64,000 bases of DNA from Tetrapisispora phaffii CBS 4417 (taxonomy: Eukaryota; Ascomycota; Saccharomycetes; Saccharomycetales; Saccharomycetaceae), in NCBI RefSeq assembly GCF_000236905.1, contig NC_016527.1, positions 62,001 to 126,000 on the forward strand. The letters are read 5' to 3'. The notes under the pieces are model-generated. The model saw only the letters and a program-made list of their open reading frames with translations, was not told the DNA's origin and searched no databases. Below are positions 20,575 through 29,476 of this stretch, piece by piece. Every line of letters begins with the position of its first letter. Within the stretch, counting starts at the first letter, position 1. Both the position numbers and the translations under genes were made by a program.

Positions 20575-23500
20575 TTAAGGCTTCTGTTTATTGCGTGATA
20601 CAGGATCTAATGATGATTTCAACATGGAATAGAACTCTCCATTCGGTAGATTGTTGTGCTGTGAATATGCATTACTCTCGTTCAGAAATTGGTTTTGGGT
20701 CGGTGCCAATAATGAAAGACCGGAATTCGATCGTTGGCTGTGATCCAAGCTTGCTGGCGTTGCTGAATAATTCGTATTGACTCCTGCAGCAGTAGATGAT
20801 CCTTGGAATAGTTGCATCGATTGTAAAACATCCAATGGAATATCTTCTATGTCTGATTCATTGTTAGTTATGGATCTATAAATTTCAACTTGTGAACTTC
20901 CAGTAGAACTTACTCTAGATTCATCAGATCCCATGACCATTACCTTACTCAAATCATAATTTGTATCAGATGATGATTTCTTATGGTTAGCATTAGGAAT
21001 AGTAGGGTGGTTTACAGATTTAGATCTCGATGGCTTACTGCCTCCCATATTTAACATTAGCCCATCTTCTTCATCAGAACTATCGTCGCTGTTTAGTGTC
21101 TTTGAATTATTTCTATCATATTGTGTGTGCTGTTTATGAGCCTTGTGTAAATCGCCAAGAGGTGTAATGGCTTCGTTTACTTGTTCTGGTCCAAATTCAA
21201 AAGGTAACGACTCTGTGTTACTGCGTGAAGAGATACTACAAGCTTGTGTCGTTTGAGATTCTTCACTCTCAGAAATCTCAGGTGAAGAACTTGAATTCTC
21301 ATCTTGACCATTAAACTTACTGAAGAAGTTACCTCTCTTTATTGTAAAAGCGGGAGAATGACGGTTTTGTTTATGGATATGTTTTGAATTCTGATTGTTA
21401 TTATTATAATCATTCCTATTCCGTTCATTACTTGGAGGCGATTTATGATTTGAAGATTGGGGTTGAATAGGTTGTCTAACATTAGGAGGTGACCCAGGTC
21501 TCTTTACTGAAGTTCCTTCAGCAGGAGTCATACCTCGGCTATATTGCCGTTGTTTCGTATGCTGATTCATATTTGAGATCCCGACCCCCGAGCCTCTGAA
21601 TCCTCTATTTTGTTGCTCCCCGAATGTAGAAATTCTTGGAGCTCTATCATTTGTTGTGGATGACAGGCCGTACGTAAACAAATTTAATCTTGATGACGAA
21701 TTCCTGCTGTCATCATTTCTCCTTTGCAACTGTACTAAACTTCCAAATGTTGGAGGTTTATTCGAGCCTCCAGATGAATTGGGTAGTTGTTCATTTAACA
21801 AAATCGAATCCATTCCCATTTTGGACATGGCATAATTATCAATATAAAAACTATCTAATGATGCAAATGATGAATTTATTGGTAAATTGACAACACCATG
21901 GCTTTGTCTGTTATCAAAATTACTCAATTCTCTTTCAAATATCTCTCTTTCAGAAAGTTGTTCTGATTTTTCGTTCTCATCAGAACCATTTTTAGAATAA
22001 TTTCCTGAATTTCTTACATCTAACTGTGATGGGCTATCTCTATTATTATTAATATGTCTACCTGAACTGTCATGTCTAACGTTATCCGAACAATCACCAG
22101 GACTGGATGAATTGGTATGTGACCAACTTTCATTACCTCTCATTTGTGAGGCACTAGAGCCAAATGATTGCTTAGATGAGTGTTTCTGAATATTATAGCT
22201 ATCAAGGCTACGCAGGTCACTTGATATTGACGATGTATTATCAGAACGCACATCTTGAACGCTTAAAAAGGAGGATTTATCAGCAATTGCCTTTTCTTTT
22301 GAATATAAATCAGATCCTAAATTATTATCAAAATCCCAACAGGTGAACCGATGTATTTTTATATCTTTGATTGACATACGCTTGGCAGGATTTTTAGTCA
22401 ACAGTTCCTTTAAAATATTTTTTGCTGCCTCGTATTCTTCTTCTGAGAAAATGTTTGAAGTTCCATTTTTCTGCATTATTTCATAATCAGGAAATATTAA
22501 AGGGTCATTTACGATTTTTTCAAATAATTTCAACTCATAATCAGAGATGAAAGGTAACATACCAAATAGTAAACAGTACAAAGTTGTCCCAAGAGCCCAT
22601 ACATCAACCATATAGATCAACTTTGAGTCCTTGCTGGGATCTTTCTTCAAATTAAATTTACTTTTTGCTTCACTTCCTAAACAGATTTCTGGAGCAAAAA
22701 ATGCAGGTGTTCCTGCAGTTTTTGCCAACTCTAGTTCATCTATAGAGTTGGTTCCATTCTCTTCTTTATTATGTGAAATAACTGATACACCAAAGTCTGA
22801 TATCTTGACGCTTCCATCTTCTGACAACAGGAGATTTGCAGGTTTTATATCTCTATGAATTATGCCTCTTGAATGAAGATATTCTAAACCCAATGTAACA
22901 TCTCTCAATATCTTTCTCACTCGTTGGAACGATAATAAAGGTGGGCCCCTAGCTTCTGTTTCCATAACATCTCCAGGACACCACTTCACTTCACCTCTTG
23001 AACAATACTCTAATATTAAATATATTTTCTTTGATTTCAAATCATCTAAAACTTCAAGTAATTTCACAATATGCTCATTGTTACATCTTTTCATAATATT
23101 AATTTCTCGTTTTATCTTGTAATTCGTAACGTTTGAGGGCTTCTTGAAACTGAATATCTTTCTTTCTTTCTTTGCTTGTCTATCAACTATTTTAATTGCT
23201 ACTAAAGTATCAGTAACGATATCTTTACCTAGCTTCACCTTACCATGTTGACCACTTCCCAGTTCAGAAATGACTTCATAATTATTCAAAATCTTCCTTT
23301 TTAAAACGGGGTCGAATTTCAACGATATGCTATTAGTTTCTTTGACCTTCAATGGAGCAAACGACTGTGCATCATTTATATGCTCTTGATGTAATGGATG
23401 ATTTAACTGTCTAATGTGTTGTCTTTCCAAAAGCATATTCAAAGACTCCATTGATGAGGAAGATACAGACTGAAGTTCTCCTACGTCATCCGACGTAGAA

Positions 23501-23691
23501 GTTGCTCCTGGTGATATAAATGTGGGCTCTCTACCAGTTGTGGACCCCGAGTGCGTCCTTACTCTGCTTGTACTTCCCGAGTTGTTGTCATTTTTCATGC
23601 TCGAACAGTATATGTTCATAGAGGATGTTAATGTACATTGTAAATCAGACGGTACGTCTAAAGCTTCGCCATTACCAGAATGCGAAGTCAT
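20575..23691 (-). CDS. TOS3: Snf1-activating kinase, Tos3/Sak1 family
   Basis: A 1038-residue protein kinase of the LKB1/CaMKK-like group that phosphorylates the activation loop of Snf1 (AMPK). The kinase core spans about residues 135-460: GSGQHGKVKLGK, VAIKIV, HRDIKPANLLLSEDG, DFGVSV and AGTPAFFAPEIC, with the family's insertion between the N- and C-lobe motifs. A long Ser/Asn-rich tail follows. The position between ATG1 and MPT5 equals TOS3 (YGL179C, 560 residues), but the length is nearer its WGD partner SAK1 (YER129W, 1142 residues), and the adjacent VFA1 is SAK1's neighbour. The family is secure; TOS3 versus SAK1 is open. Confidence 0.85.
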   Translation of the reverse strand: MTSHSGNGEALDVPSDLQCTLTSSMNIYCSSMKNDNNSGSTSRVRTHSGSTTGREPTFISPGATSTSDDVGELQSVSSSSMESLNMLLERQHIRQLNHPLHQEHINDAQSFAPLKVKETNSISLKFDPVLKRKILNNYEVISELGSGQHGKVKLGKDIVTDTLVAIKIVDRQAKKERKIFSFKKPSNVTNYKIKREINIMKRCNNEHIVKLLEVLDDLKSKKIYLILEYCSRGEVKWCPGDVMETEARGPPLLSFQRVRKILRDVTLGLEYLHSRGIIHRDIKPANLLLSEDGSVKISDFGVSVISHNKEENGTNSIDELELAKTAGTPAFFAPEICLGSEAKSKFNLKKDPSKDSKLIYMVDVWALGTTLYCLLFGMLPFISDYELKLFEKIVNDPLIFPDYEIMQKNGTSNIFSEEEYEAAKNILKELLTKNPAKRMSIKDIKIHRFTCWDFDNNLGSDLYSKEKAIADKSSFLSVQDVRSDNTSSISSDLRSLDSYNIQKHSSKQSFGSSASQMRGNESWSHTNSSSPGDCSDNVRHDSSGRHINNNRDSPSQLDVRNSGNYSKNGSDENEKSEQLSEREIFERELSNFDNRQSHGVVNLPINSSFASLDSFYIDNYAMSKMGMDSILLNEQLPNSSGGSNKPPTFGSLVQLQRRNDDSRNSSSRLNLFTYGLSSTTNDRAPRISTFGEQQNRGFRGSGVGISNMNQHTKQRQYSRGMTPAEGTSVKRPGSPPNVRQPIQPQSSNHKSPPSNERNRNDYNNNNQNSKHIHKQNRHSPAFTIKRGNFFSKFNGQDENSSSSPEISESEESQTTQACSISSRSNTESLPFEFGPEQVNEAITPLGDLHKAHKQHTQYDRNNSKTLNSDDSSDEEDGLMLNMGGSKPSRSKSVNHPTIPNANHKKSSSDTNYDLSKVMVMGSDESRVSSTGSSQVEIYRSITNNESDIEDIPLDVLQSMQLFQGSSTAAGVNTNYSATPASLDHSQRSNSGLSLLAPTQNQFLNESNAYSQHNNLPNGEFYSMLKSSLDPVSRNKQKP

Positions 23692-24586
23692 TGAATATGT
23701 TCAAGTGCTGCTGCTAGTATTAAAAAAAAAAGAAATTGAAAAATGTAGAGATGGAGTTGGATTGTGTATGTCTTGCACTTCTGCTTAGCTCACTATAATC
23801 AGAATCGTTATTGGGATTTAAAAAGAATAGGTTAATAATTCTAAAAAGTAACAGAGATCAGTCCTATTACTTTCAATGCAGAAATGAAAATGAAAATTTA
23901 TGATGTTATGTAAATATTAAATGCAATGAGAATCTAATAAAGGCTATTAAAAATGAAATAAAAAACTAAATTCAAAGGTCTTCTTCAATTTTAACCAAAG
24001 TTTAACCAATTTAATTCACAGTCATTGACTATTCGATCAGGTCTTGCCCTCTTTATACAAAATATTTTCTTCTCCTTAATGTACGCTGTTGCAGTTTTTC
24101 TCAATGATCAAGAAGAAATAATAGAGATAGGTATCTGCAAAAGTAGTTCAGATGCAAATATACTATTTTCTATAAAGATATAGAACTTTAAACTGAGTTT
24201 CTAATGCAAAACAACCTTTATTTAGTTTGAGAAGTTCTCGAAAGTTACTTATCGACAAAAAAATGAAAAATATCACCTGCAAAGTGCTTGGCCGGGTAAG
24301 CTAGTACTACTCTTCCTTGGCATCAGCCATCTGGGTGGTTGTCGATACGCCAGGTTGCTTGCTAATCGACACTCTATATCAGGTTCTAAAGGATGCTGAT
24401 GGAGTATTTAAGTGCAGATTTCCATCTTCGTAGTTGGCCCAAGGATCGATACACGGTGTTTGGAGCGGCACTCAATGCCCATCGACTCAGAGGGTAGTGG
24501 GCTGGCAAGGTCGCACAAATGCATTTCTAGGAAGCTGGAGTAATTGTAGACATGGACCATCATATTCACTAGAGTTGGCTGGCCCT
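23692..24586. promoter_or_regulatory. TOS3/SAK1 upstream region
   Basis: The region upstream of the kinase contains CGGGTAA (24293-24299), a Reb1 core on the minus strand. The frame at 24434-24868 runs antisense to VFA1 and looks like a shadow. No RNA gene was recognised. Confidence 0.45.
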
Positions 24587-25216
24587 TCATTTGATGTCCT
24601 TGGGCACCGACGGGAAACTGAAGTTTTGAAGAATCTCTTCCGGTTGTGTGTTCGTGAAATTCTTCTCTTCTTGCTTCTTTTGGGCCAGCAGGTTATCTTG
24701 CCTTCTTTTGATCTCGACTCTATTTTGGAACATCAAGTTACTCAATTCGTAAAGCTTGTTGTTCTTCTGCATTTGTGCTATTTGGTCCAACATTCCATCG
24801 TATTTCTTCTTCAGAGCACTCAAGTCCAGTGTAGAGTCATTTTGACTAGTCTCTGCACTCTCCTCTGATGACCCTTCCTTGCCATTGTCTACTTCAGTGC
24901 CACTATTTGTAACATTAGCATCCACTTTTTTCTTACTGAAGATATTAGCGACCCAACCATCCCAAGACTCACGTCCTTTACTTTCCAAAACTCCGATCTG
25001 TTGTTTTAACTGTTTCATCTCACTTAAAGCATCGTTGTACTCTTTGCTATAGATAGGTCTGGCTAGCATTGCATTGTTTTCTAAATGGACAGGGCATGAG
25101 TAGAACCAGTCTGGACCTGTTTCATTGAACAAACACACCTGAGACAATCTATGGCAAACGATGCAAGATTTCGCATCCTTCAATGCAACTTTATTAGCTT
25201 TGTATTTGTTTATCAT
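24587..25216 (-). CDS. VFA1: Vps4-interacting protein Vfa1
   Basis: A 209-residue protein, near the 203 of S. cerevisiae Vfa1 (YER128W), which binds and stimulates the ESCRT ATPase Vps4 at endosomes. The true ATG is at 25216 (MINKYKANKVALKDAKSC); the codons before it open with GTG. The N-terminal Cys pair CIVC and the GPDWFYSCPVHLENN block form the family's zinc-like fold. SWDGWVANIFSKKK is also conserved. A charged coiled coil and the ending FPSVPKDIK follow; the C-terminal region is the Vps4-binding part in S. cerevisiae. It sits between the Sak1-family kinase and LCP5, as on S. cerevisiae chromosome V. Confidence 0.93.
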   Translation of the reverse strand: MINKYKANKVALKDAKSCIVCHRLSQVCLFNETGPDWFYSCPVHLENNAMLARPIYSKEYNDALSEMKQLKQQIGVLESKGRESWDGWVANIFSKKKVDANVTNSGTEVDNGKEGSSEESAETSQNDSTLDLSALKKKYDGMLDQIAQMQKNNKLYELSNLMFQNRVEIKRRQDNLLAQKKQEEKNFTNTQPEEILQNFSFPSVPKDIK

Positions 25217-25656
25217 GGGAATGGTATAATGTCTCAACACTTATGATAGTTATTGTTTGCTTCGAGTGCTAAACAGGTTTTCTATTCCATCACCCTTTCA
25301 TAGTAGAAGAAACTGATCATCGAAAAGTTTCTTTTATCGAAAGAAGCTCAATATTATAAATTTATATTTCGTGATGAAAAGTCAGCTTTAGGCCACACAC
25401 ACAACCAATTGGAGATCCTCGAATAAATTAGAACCATTGCTTGTCTCAAGACACTTCATACAACTAAATTTTATCTTATTATATGTCTATAATTATATAG
25501 TGTAAATGATATTATATATCTAGTCGTTTCATGGTATAGTAATGCAATTTGTAGAAGTCCAAAGTTGGTCTCTATTAATACAGATATGGGTAAACTTCAT
25601 GGAAAGTGTAAGAAACGGTTGCCAAATAAACACAGAACCGGGTATGATTGTATGGA
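25217..25656. other. VFA1 upstream / LCP5 3' spacer
   Basis: About 440 bases, AT-rich. It should contain the VFA1 promoter. No motif or RNA gene was recognised. Confidence 0.5.
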
Positions 25657-26754
25657 TTATATTTTTCTCTTGGCTCTATCCCAGGCAGTATGAGATTTCT
25701 TATTGCCACGTCTTGATGTACTATCTTCGAATTTTCTCTTGGAGTTAAAGATACTGAAATCTTCACCACCGATCATGTTAACTTTAGCCATTCTTTCTCT
25801 TTGTTTTTGTTTTCTTCTTTCCAGTTTATTACCAACAGTGTTCAATCTGGTGAAGTTATCTTCTTCATATGTTGTTACTTTACGTTCCTTCTCAGTGTCT
25901 CTCAAGGACTTGATACCACCTCTACCGTGATTAACAATATTGGCACCAATAGAGCTTTCCCAGTCCGGTTGCTCCGAGGATTCCTTTACATATTCTTCCA
26001 TTGCTTGCATACGTGATCTATTGCTACGGTCCTTATGTTCTTGAGCATTGAATTTATCCTCAAAGTGGCGTTGTTGTGGAGGTAGCATAGCAGTAATCTT
26101 AGGAGGCTTGTAAACACCGCCTTTCTTATCTTCGCCCTCACTTTCTTCAGCAGCGCTCAACGACTCCTCGTTGATAGGAGCCTTGGAACCACGAGATGAA
26201 GTTTTAGTAGATTTGGTTAGACCGGCTGCGTTAGGTCTATAAGATAGTTCTTCATCACTAGATGAATCGCTCTCGGATTGGGCGTCCTTGTCGGAACCAT
26301 CGGATCCCTTCTTAGAATGTGATTTCTCTAACGTTCTTGCCTCGGCATCGAGGTATTCCTTCTCTATTCTTGTGTACGCTCTTGTTAGTTTATCCAGTTG
26401 GTAACCTAGTTTCTTCTCTAAAGGCTTGACACCACGCTCCAGGACCACACGACTCTCAATAGCCTTTTCACGAGCTGCCCCGCACGTCTCATCCTCTGTG
26501 TTCACGTCTAGTTTGTTGCCAATGACCATCAACAACGATGACACATAGCCCAACATGCTACCGTTCTTCAACGACAACAATGAAACATTCTCAGAAGCAG
26601 CACCGTTGAGTATATTTCTCTCTATCTTGCTGCGAACCTCGTCACCAGCCCCTGTGGTCCCATCACCATACACTGCCTTCAACTTATCGATCGATTCAGA
26701 AGTCGAATCCAACGATTCATTAATCTGCTTCAAAATACTCTCTAATTCCGACAT
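25657..26754 (-). CDS. LCP5: U3 snoRNP / SSU processome protein Lcp5 (Sas10/C1D family)
   Basis: A 365-residue protein (357 in S. cerevisiae, YER127W) needed for 18S rRNA maturation in the nucleolus. The ATG at 26754 (MSELESILKQINESL) fits the family; the codon before it is GTG. The Sas10/C1D domain is at about 55-130 (VSLLSLKNGSMLGYVSSLLM, VVLERGVKPLEKKLGYQLDK). An acidic Ser/Glu-rich middle follows. The conserved C-terminal part has VYKPPKITAMLPPQQ, HKDRSNRSRMQAMEEY and RGGIKSLRDTEKER, and ends KKSHTAWDRAKRKI. It is divergent from NSA2 with a shared ribosome-biogenesis promoter. Confidence 0.96.
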   Translation of the reverse strand: MSELESILKQINESLDSTSESIDKLKAVYGDGTTGAGDEVRSKIERNILNGAASENVSLLSLKNGSMLGYVSSLLMVIGNKLDVNTEDETCGAAREKAIESRVVLERGVKPLEKKLGYQLDKLTRAYTRIEKEYLDAEARTLEKSHSKKGSDGSDKDAQSESDSSSDEELSYRPNAAGLTKSTKTSSRGSKAPINEESLSAAEESEGEDKKGGVYKPPKITAMLPPQQRHFEDKFNAQEHKDRSNRSRMQAMEEYVKESSEQPDWESSIGANIVNHGRGGIKSLRDTEKERKVTTYEEDNFTRLNTVGNKLERRKQKQRERMAKVNMIGGEDFSIFNSKRKFEDSTSRRGNKKSHTAWDRAKRKI

Positions 26755-27232
26755 CACAGTTTCTCGTGTTGTATTGTGCTTGCCCTTTCCAATTCCACGA
26801 AACCAAAAGACTGCAAACCAGAGACAACCTATCGCAGGTTTTTAAATATATCTGTGTAGAATGCAATCGAACCGATACTTGATCCAAAGCCAAGCACTTC
26901 TAATGGACTTCTTCCTAGCTTGGCTGTTCATCCCATTGAAGGTCATCGCTAAAAAATTTTAGCATCGTTTTTTACGGTGGAAAATTTTTCAGAATCACTA
27001 AGAACCACAGCTCATCGCAGCTAACTAGCTGCGATGAGCTAGCAAGAAGTTATGTATGATGTTGTTTAATTGCAGAATAAATGTGTGTATTTAAAGGTAT
27101 TCTGATGCGATCGGAAGGATTGCTATACTACTGTTGTTCCAGACTTAGTTTGAAGCTCAAGAGAAGACTGTAGCTTATTTGAGAGAGTAGGTCGAACTTC
27201 AACTGTTATAAAAGGAACATACATACATCAGA
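26755..27232. promoter_or_regulatory. Bidirectional LCP5-NSA2 promoter with RRPE and paired PAC boxes
   Basis: The RRPE core TGAAAAATTTT lies on the minus strand at 26991-26981. Two GCGATGAG (PAC) cores face each other inside a perfect 14-base inverted repeat: AGCTCATCGCAGCT at 27009-27022 and AGCTGCGATGAGCT at 27027-27040, spacer AACT. PAC and RRPE mark co-regulated ribosome-biogenesis genes in S. cerevisiae, which fits both flanking genes. Confidence 0.8.
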
Positions 27233-28018
27233 ATGCCACAAAACGAATATATTGAGCAGCATATCAAGCAGCACGGTCGTAGGTTGGATCATGCCGAGCG
27301 TCTGCGTAAGAGGGAGGCCAGAGAGGTCCACAAGGTTGCTCAGCGAGCTCAGAAACTGACCGGTTGGAAGGGTAAGCAGTTTGCCAAGAAGAGGTACGCC
27401 GAGAAGGTTGCCATGAGAAAGAAGATCAAGGCTCACGAGCAATCGAAGGTCAAAGGTGCATCAAAGCCTTTGGACGAGAATGGAGACGCTTTACCTACTT
27501 ATCTGTTGGACAGAGAACAGACCAACACTGCCAAGGCGATTTCGACTTCGATTAAGCAAAAGAGACTGGAAAAAGCTGACAAGTTCTCTGTTCCATTGCC
27601 AAAGGTCCGTGGCATCAGTGAGGAAGAGATGTTTAAGGTTGTGAAGACCGGTAAGGCCAAGACCAAGTCTTGGAAGAGAATGATCACTAAACACACCTTT
27701 GTTGGAGAGGGTTTCACAAGAAGACCAGTCAAGATGGAAAGAATCATCAGACCAAGTGCTCTGAGACAAAGAAAAGCAAACGTCACCCATCCAGAACTGG
27801 GAGTCACCGTCTTCCTACCTATCTTGGCCGTCAAGAAGAATCCACAATCCCCAATGTACACACAACTTGGTGTCCTGACAAAAGGTACCATTATAGAAGT
27901 AAACGTATCAGAACTAGGTATGGTCACATCCGGTGGTAAGGTAGTATGGGGTAAATACGCACAAATCACTAACGAACCAGATAGAGATGGGTGTGTGAAC
28001 GCTGTGTTATTGGTATAA
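27233..28018 (+). CDS. NSA2: Pre-60S ribosome assembly factor Nsa2 (eS8-like)
   Basis: A 261-residue basic protein, the same length as S. cerevisiae Nsa2 (YER126C). It is a nucleolar factor of late pre-60S particles needed for 27S pre-rRNA processing. It opens [20 protein letters not shown] and keeps [40 protein letters not shown] and the eS8-like C-terminus ([40 protein letters not shown]). The codon usage looks like that of a well-expressed gene. It follows LCP5 divergently, as on S. cerevisiae chromosome V. Confidence 0.97.
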   Translation: MPQNEYIEQHIKQHGRRLDHAERLRKREAREVHKVAQRAQKLTGWKGKQFAKKRYAEKVAMRKKIKAHEQSKVKGASKPLDENGDALPTYLLDREQTNTAKAISTSIKQKRLEKADKFSVPLPKVRGISEEEMFKVVKTGKAKTKSWKRMITKHTFVGEGFTRRPVKMERIIRPSALRQRKANVTHPELGVTVFLPILAVKKNPQSPMYTQLGVLTKGTIIEVNVSELGMVTSGGKVVWGKYAQITNEPDRDGCVNAVLLV

Positions 28019-29476
28019 AGAGCCACAGATGCAACAATCAATTCGAGTCTTTACATTGAAATATCGTATATACATCGGCCTTTTGTAAAATAGCGTTCTA
28101 GATCAAGTATGCATATATATATAGTTTTATATACAGAATGGGATAACAAGAAAATAATAAGTGTAAAAGCGTATAGTCATTGTTTAATAGCACTGGGAGA
28201 CTGCTGAGACACCACAACCTTAAACCACACTCAATATCACTTTCCTTGGCTGTGGTGTATGGGTGATCACTTCACCAAAAACCGCGCGCAGAGCGATTTT
28301 AAAGGCCGCGATGAAGAACTTGATAGGTCATTGCTAGCGTAACGACGTCCAGAACACAGTGCAATCTACAAAGGGGGTTCCGGCGTGTGAAGGAGAAGTT
28401 TACACTATAGAATAGCCAAGATCTGCAGCTGGTGAGTCTGGAGATAGATTTAGAAGGTTATTCGTGATTAAATGCGTGCACAATTAAGCAATGAAGAAGG
28501 AGGAAGGGTTCCCTAGTTTCCCTAGCTGGGGACGTTCTATAAGATCAAGGTCAAGAACTATCGCTCCACCAGTACTACTTGTGCACGAGACGCTGTTCCA
28601 GTCAGCTATTTCTGGAAAGTGGAAACACCTTGAATATCTAAAGCCCTCTTCCGGAAATTGCTGTTCTGGCCATCTCCAAATAGGTACTGCCATGATAACT
28701 ATCTTTCTTATATATCAAGTTATGTACGTGTGTTGCTTTTTCTCCTTCCATGCCCAGCCACATACGCTCTCTTACTCATCTGGCAGAACCATCGCACGTC
28801 CAAAACAACCTGTTCTTACTCATAGCATTGGAGAAACTCGCCACTCCTTACACCAAGCCTCCACATATCAAATCCCACACCCTATTCATATATACGGCCA
28901 TCATTGTCCTGGCTTGCACCTCTGCATTCAAGAGCTCACCTCTCTCAGCAGCCCACCACCAGGAACTGAGCTTAATGAAAATTTCAACCAAGCAGCTGTA
29001 AGACCTTCCCCTGTCTTCTCACGTTGCAATCAAAGAGTTCCTCAACTCTGGAAGGCCTCAAAGTCTGCAAGGTTGTTGTCTTTCTTCATATGGCAAGGAC
29101 GAAATCACTTGATACTAAGCCAATGCCCTCTTCAAGAGACAACAGATTCCGATTTGGGCACCGCAGGGTAAGCAAATTTGTCAGTGACCATTTCTAAGAA
29201 CTTGCATTTGTGTAAACGTAACTTTTACTCTTCTTGAACACTTGCCAATTTGCCACTAGTGTTTGAACAACAGCTGTGAAACCGCTCACTATAAGAGGGG
29301 TTTGACTGCATTTGTGGAAGTAGAGAGATCAAGTCAGAACTGTCTTAGTTGAAAGAAGTGACAGCCATATCACATAGTATAACAGTCAGTCGATCAATAT
29401 AACGAGATAGAAGAGAAGCTCTGCTGTGTTTGTGCTATAGTCTGTGTGGTTGGAATATAGTTTTTGGTATTGCAAA
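28019..29476. promoter_or_regulatory. Long NSA2-MPT5 spacer with Rap1-like site and an orphan ORF
   Basis: About 1.45 kb. GGTGTATGGGTGA at 28254-28266 matches the Rap1 consensus at 12 of 13 positions. An ATG-started 226-codon frame (28491-29171, plus strand) has no recognised family, is rich in Ser, Pro and His, and is probably chance. A TATA-like CTATAAG lies near 29288, about 190 bases before the MPT5 ATG. Confidence 0.45.
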
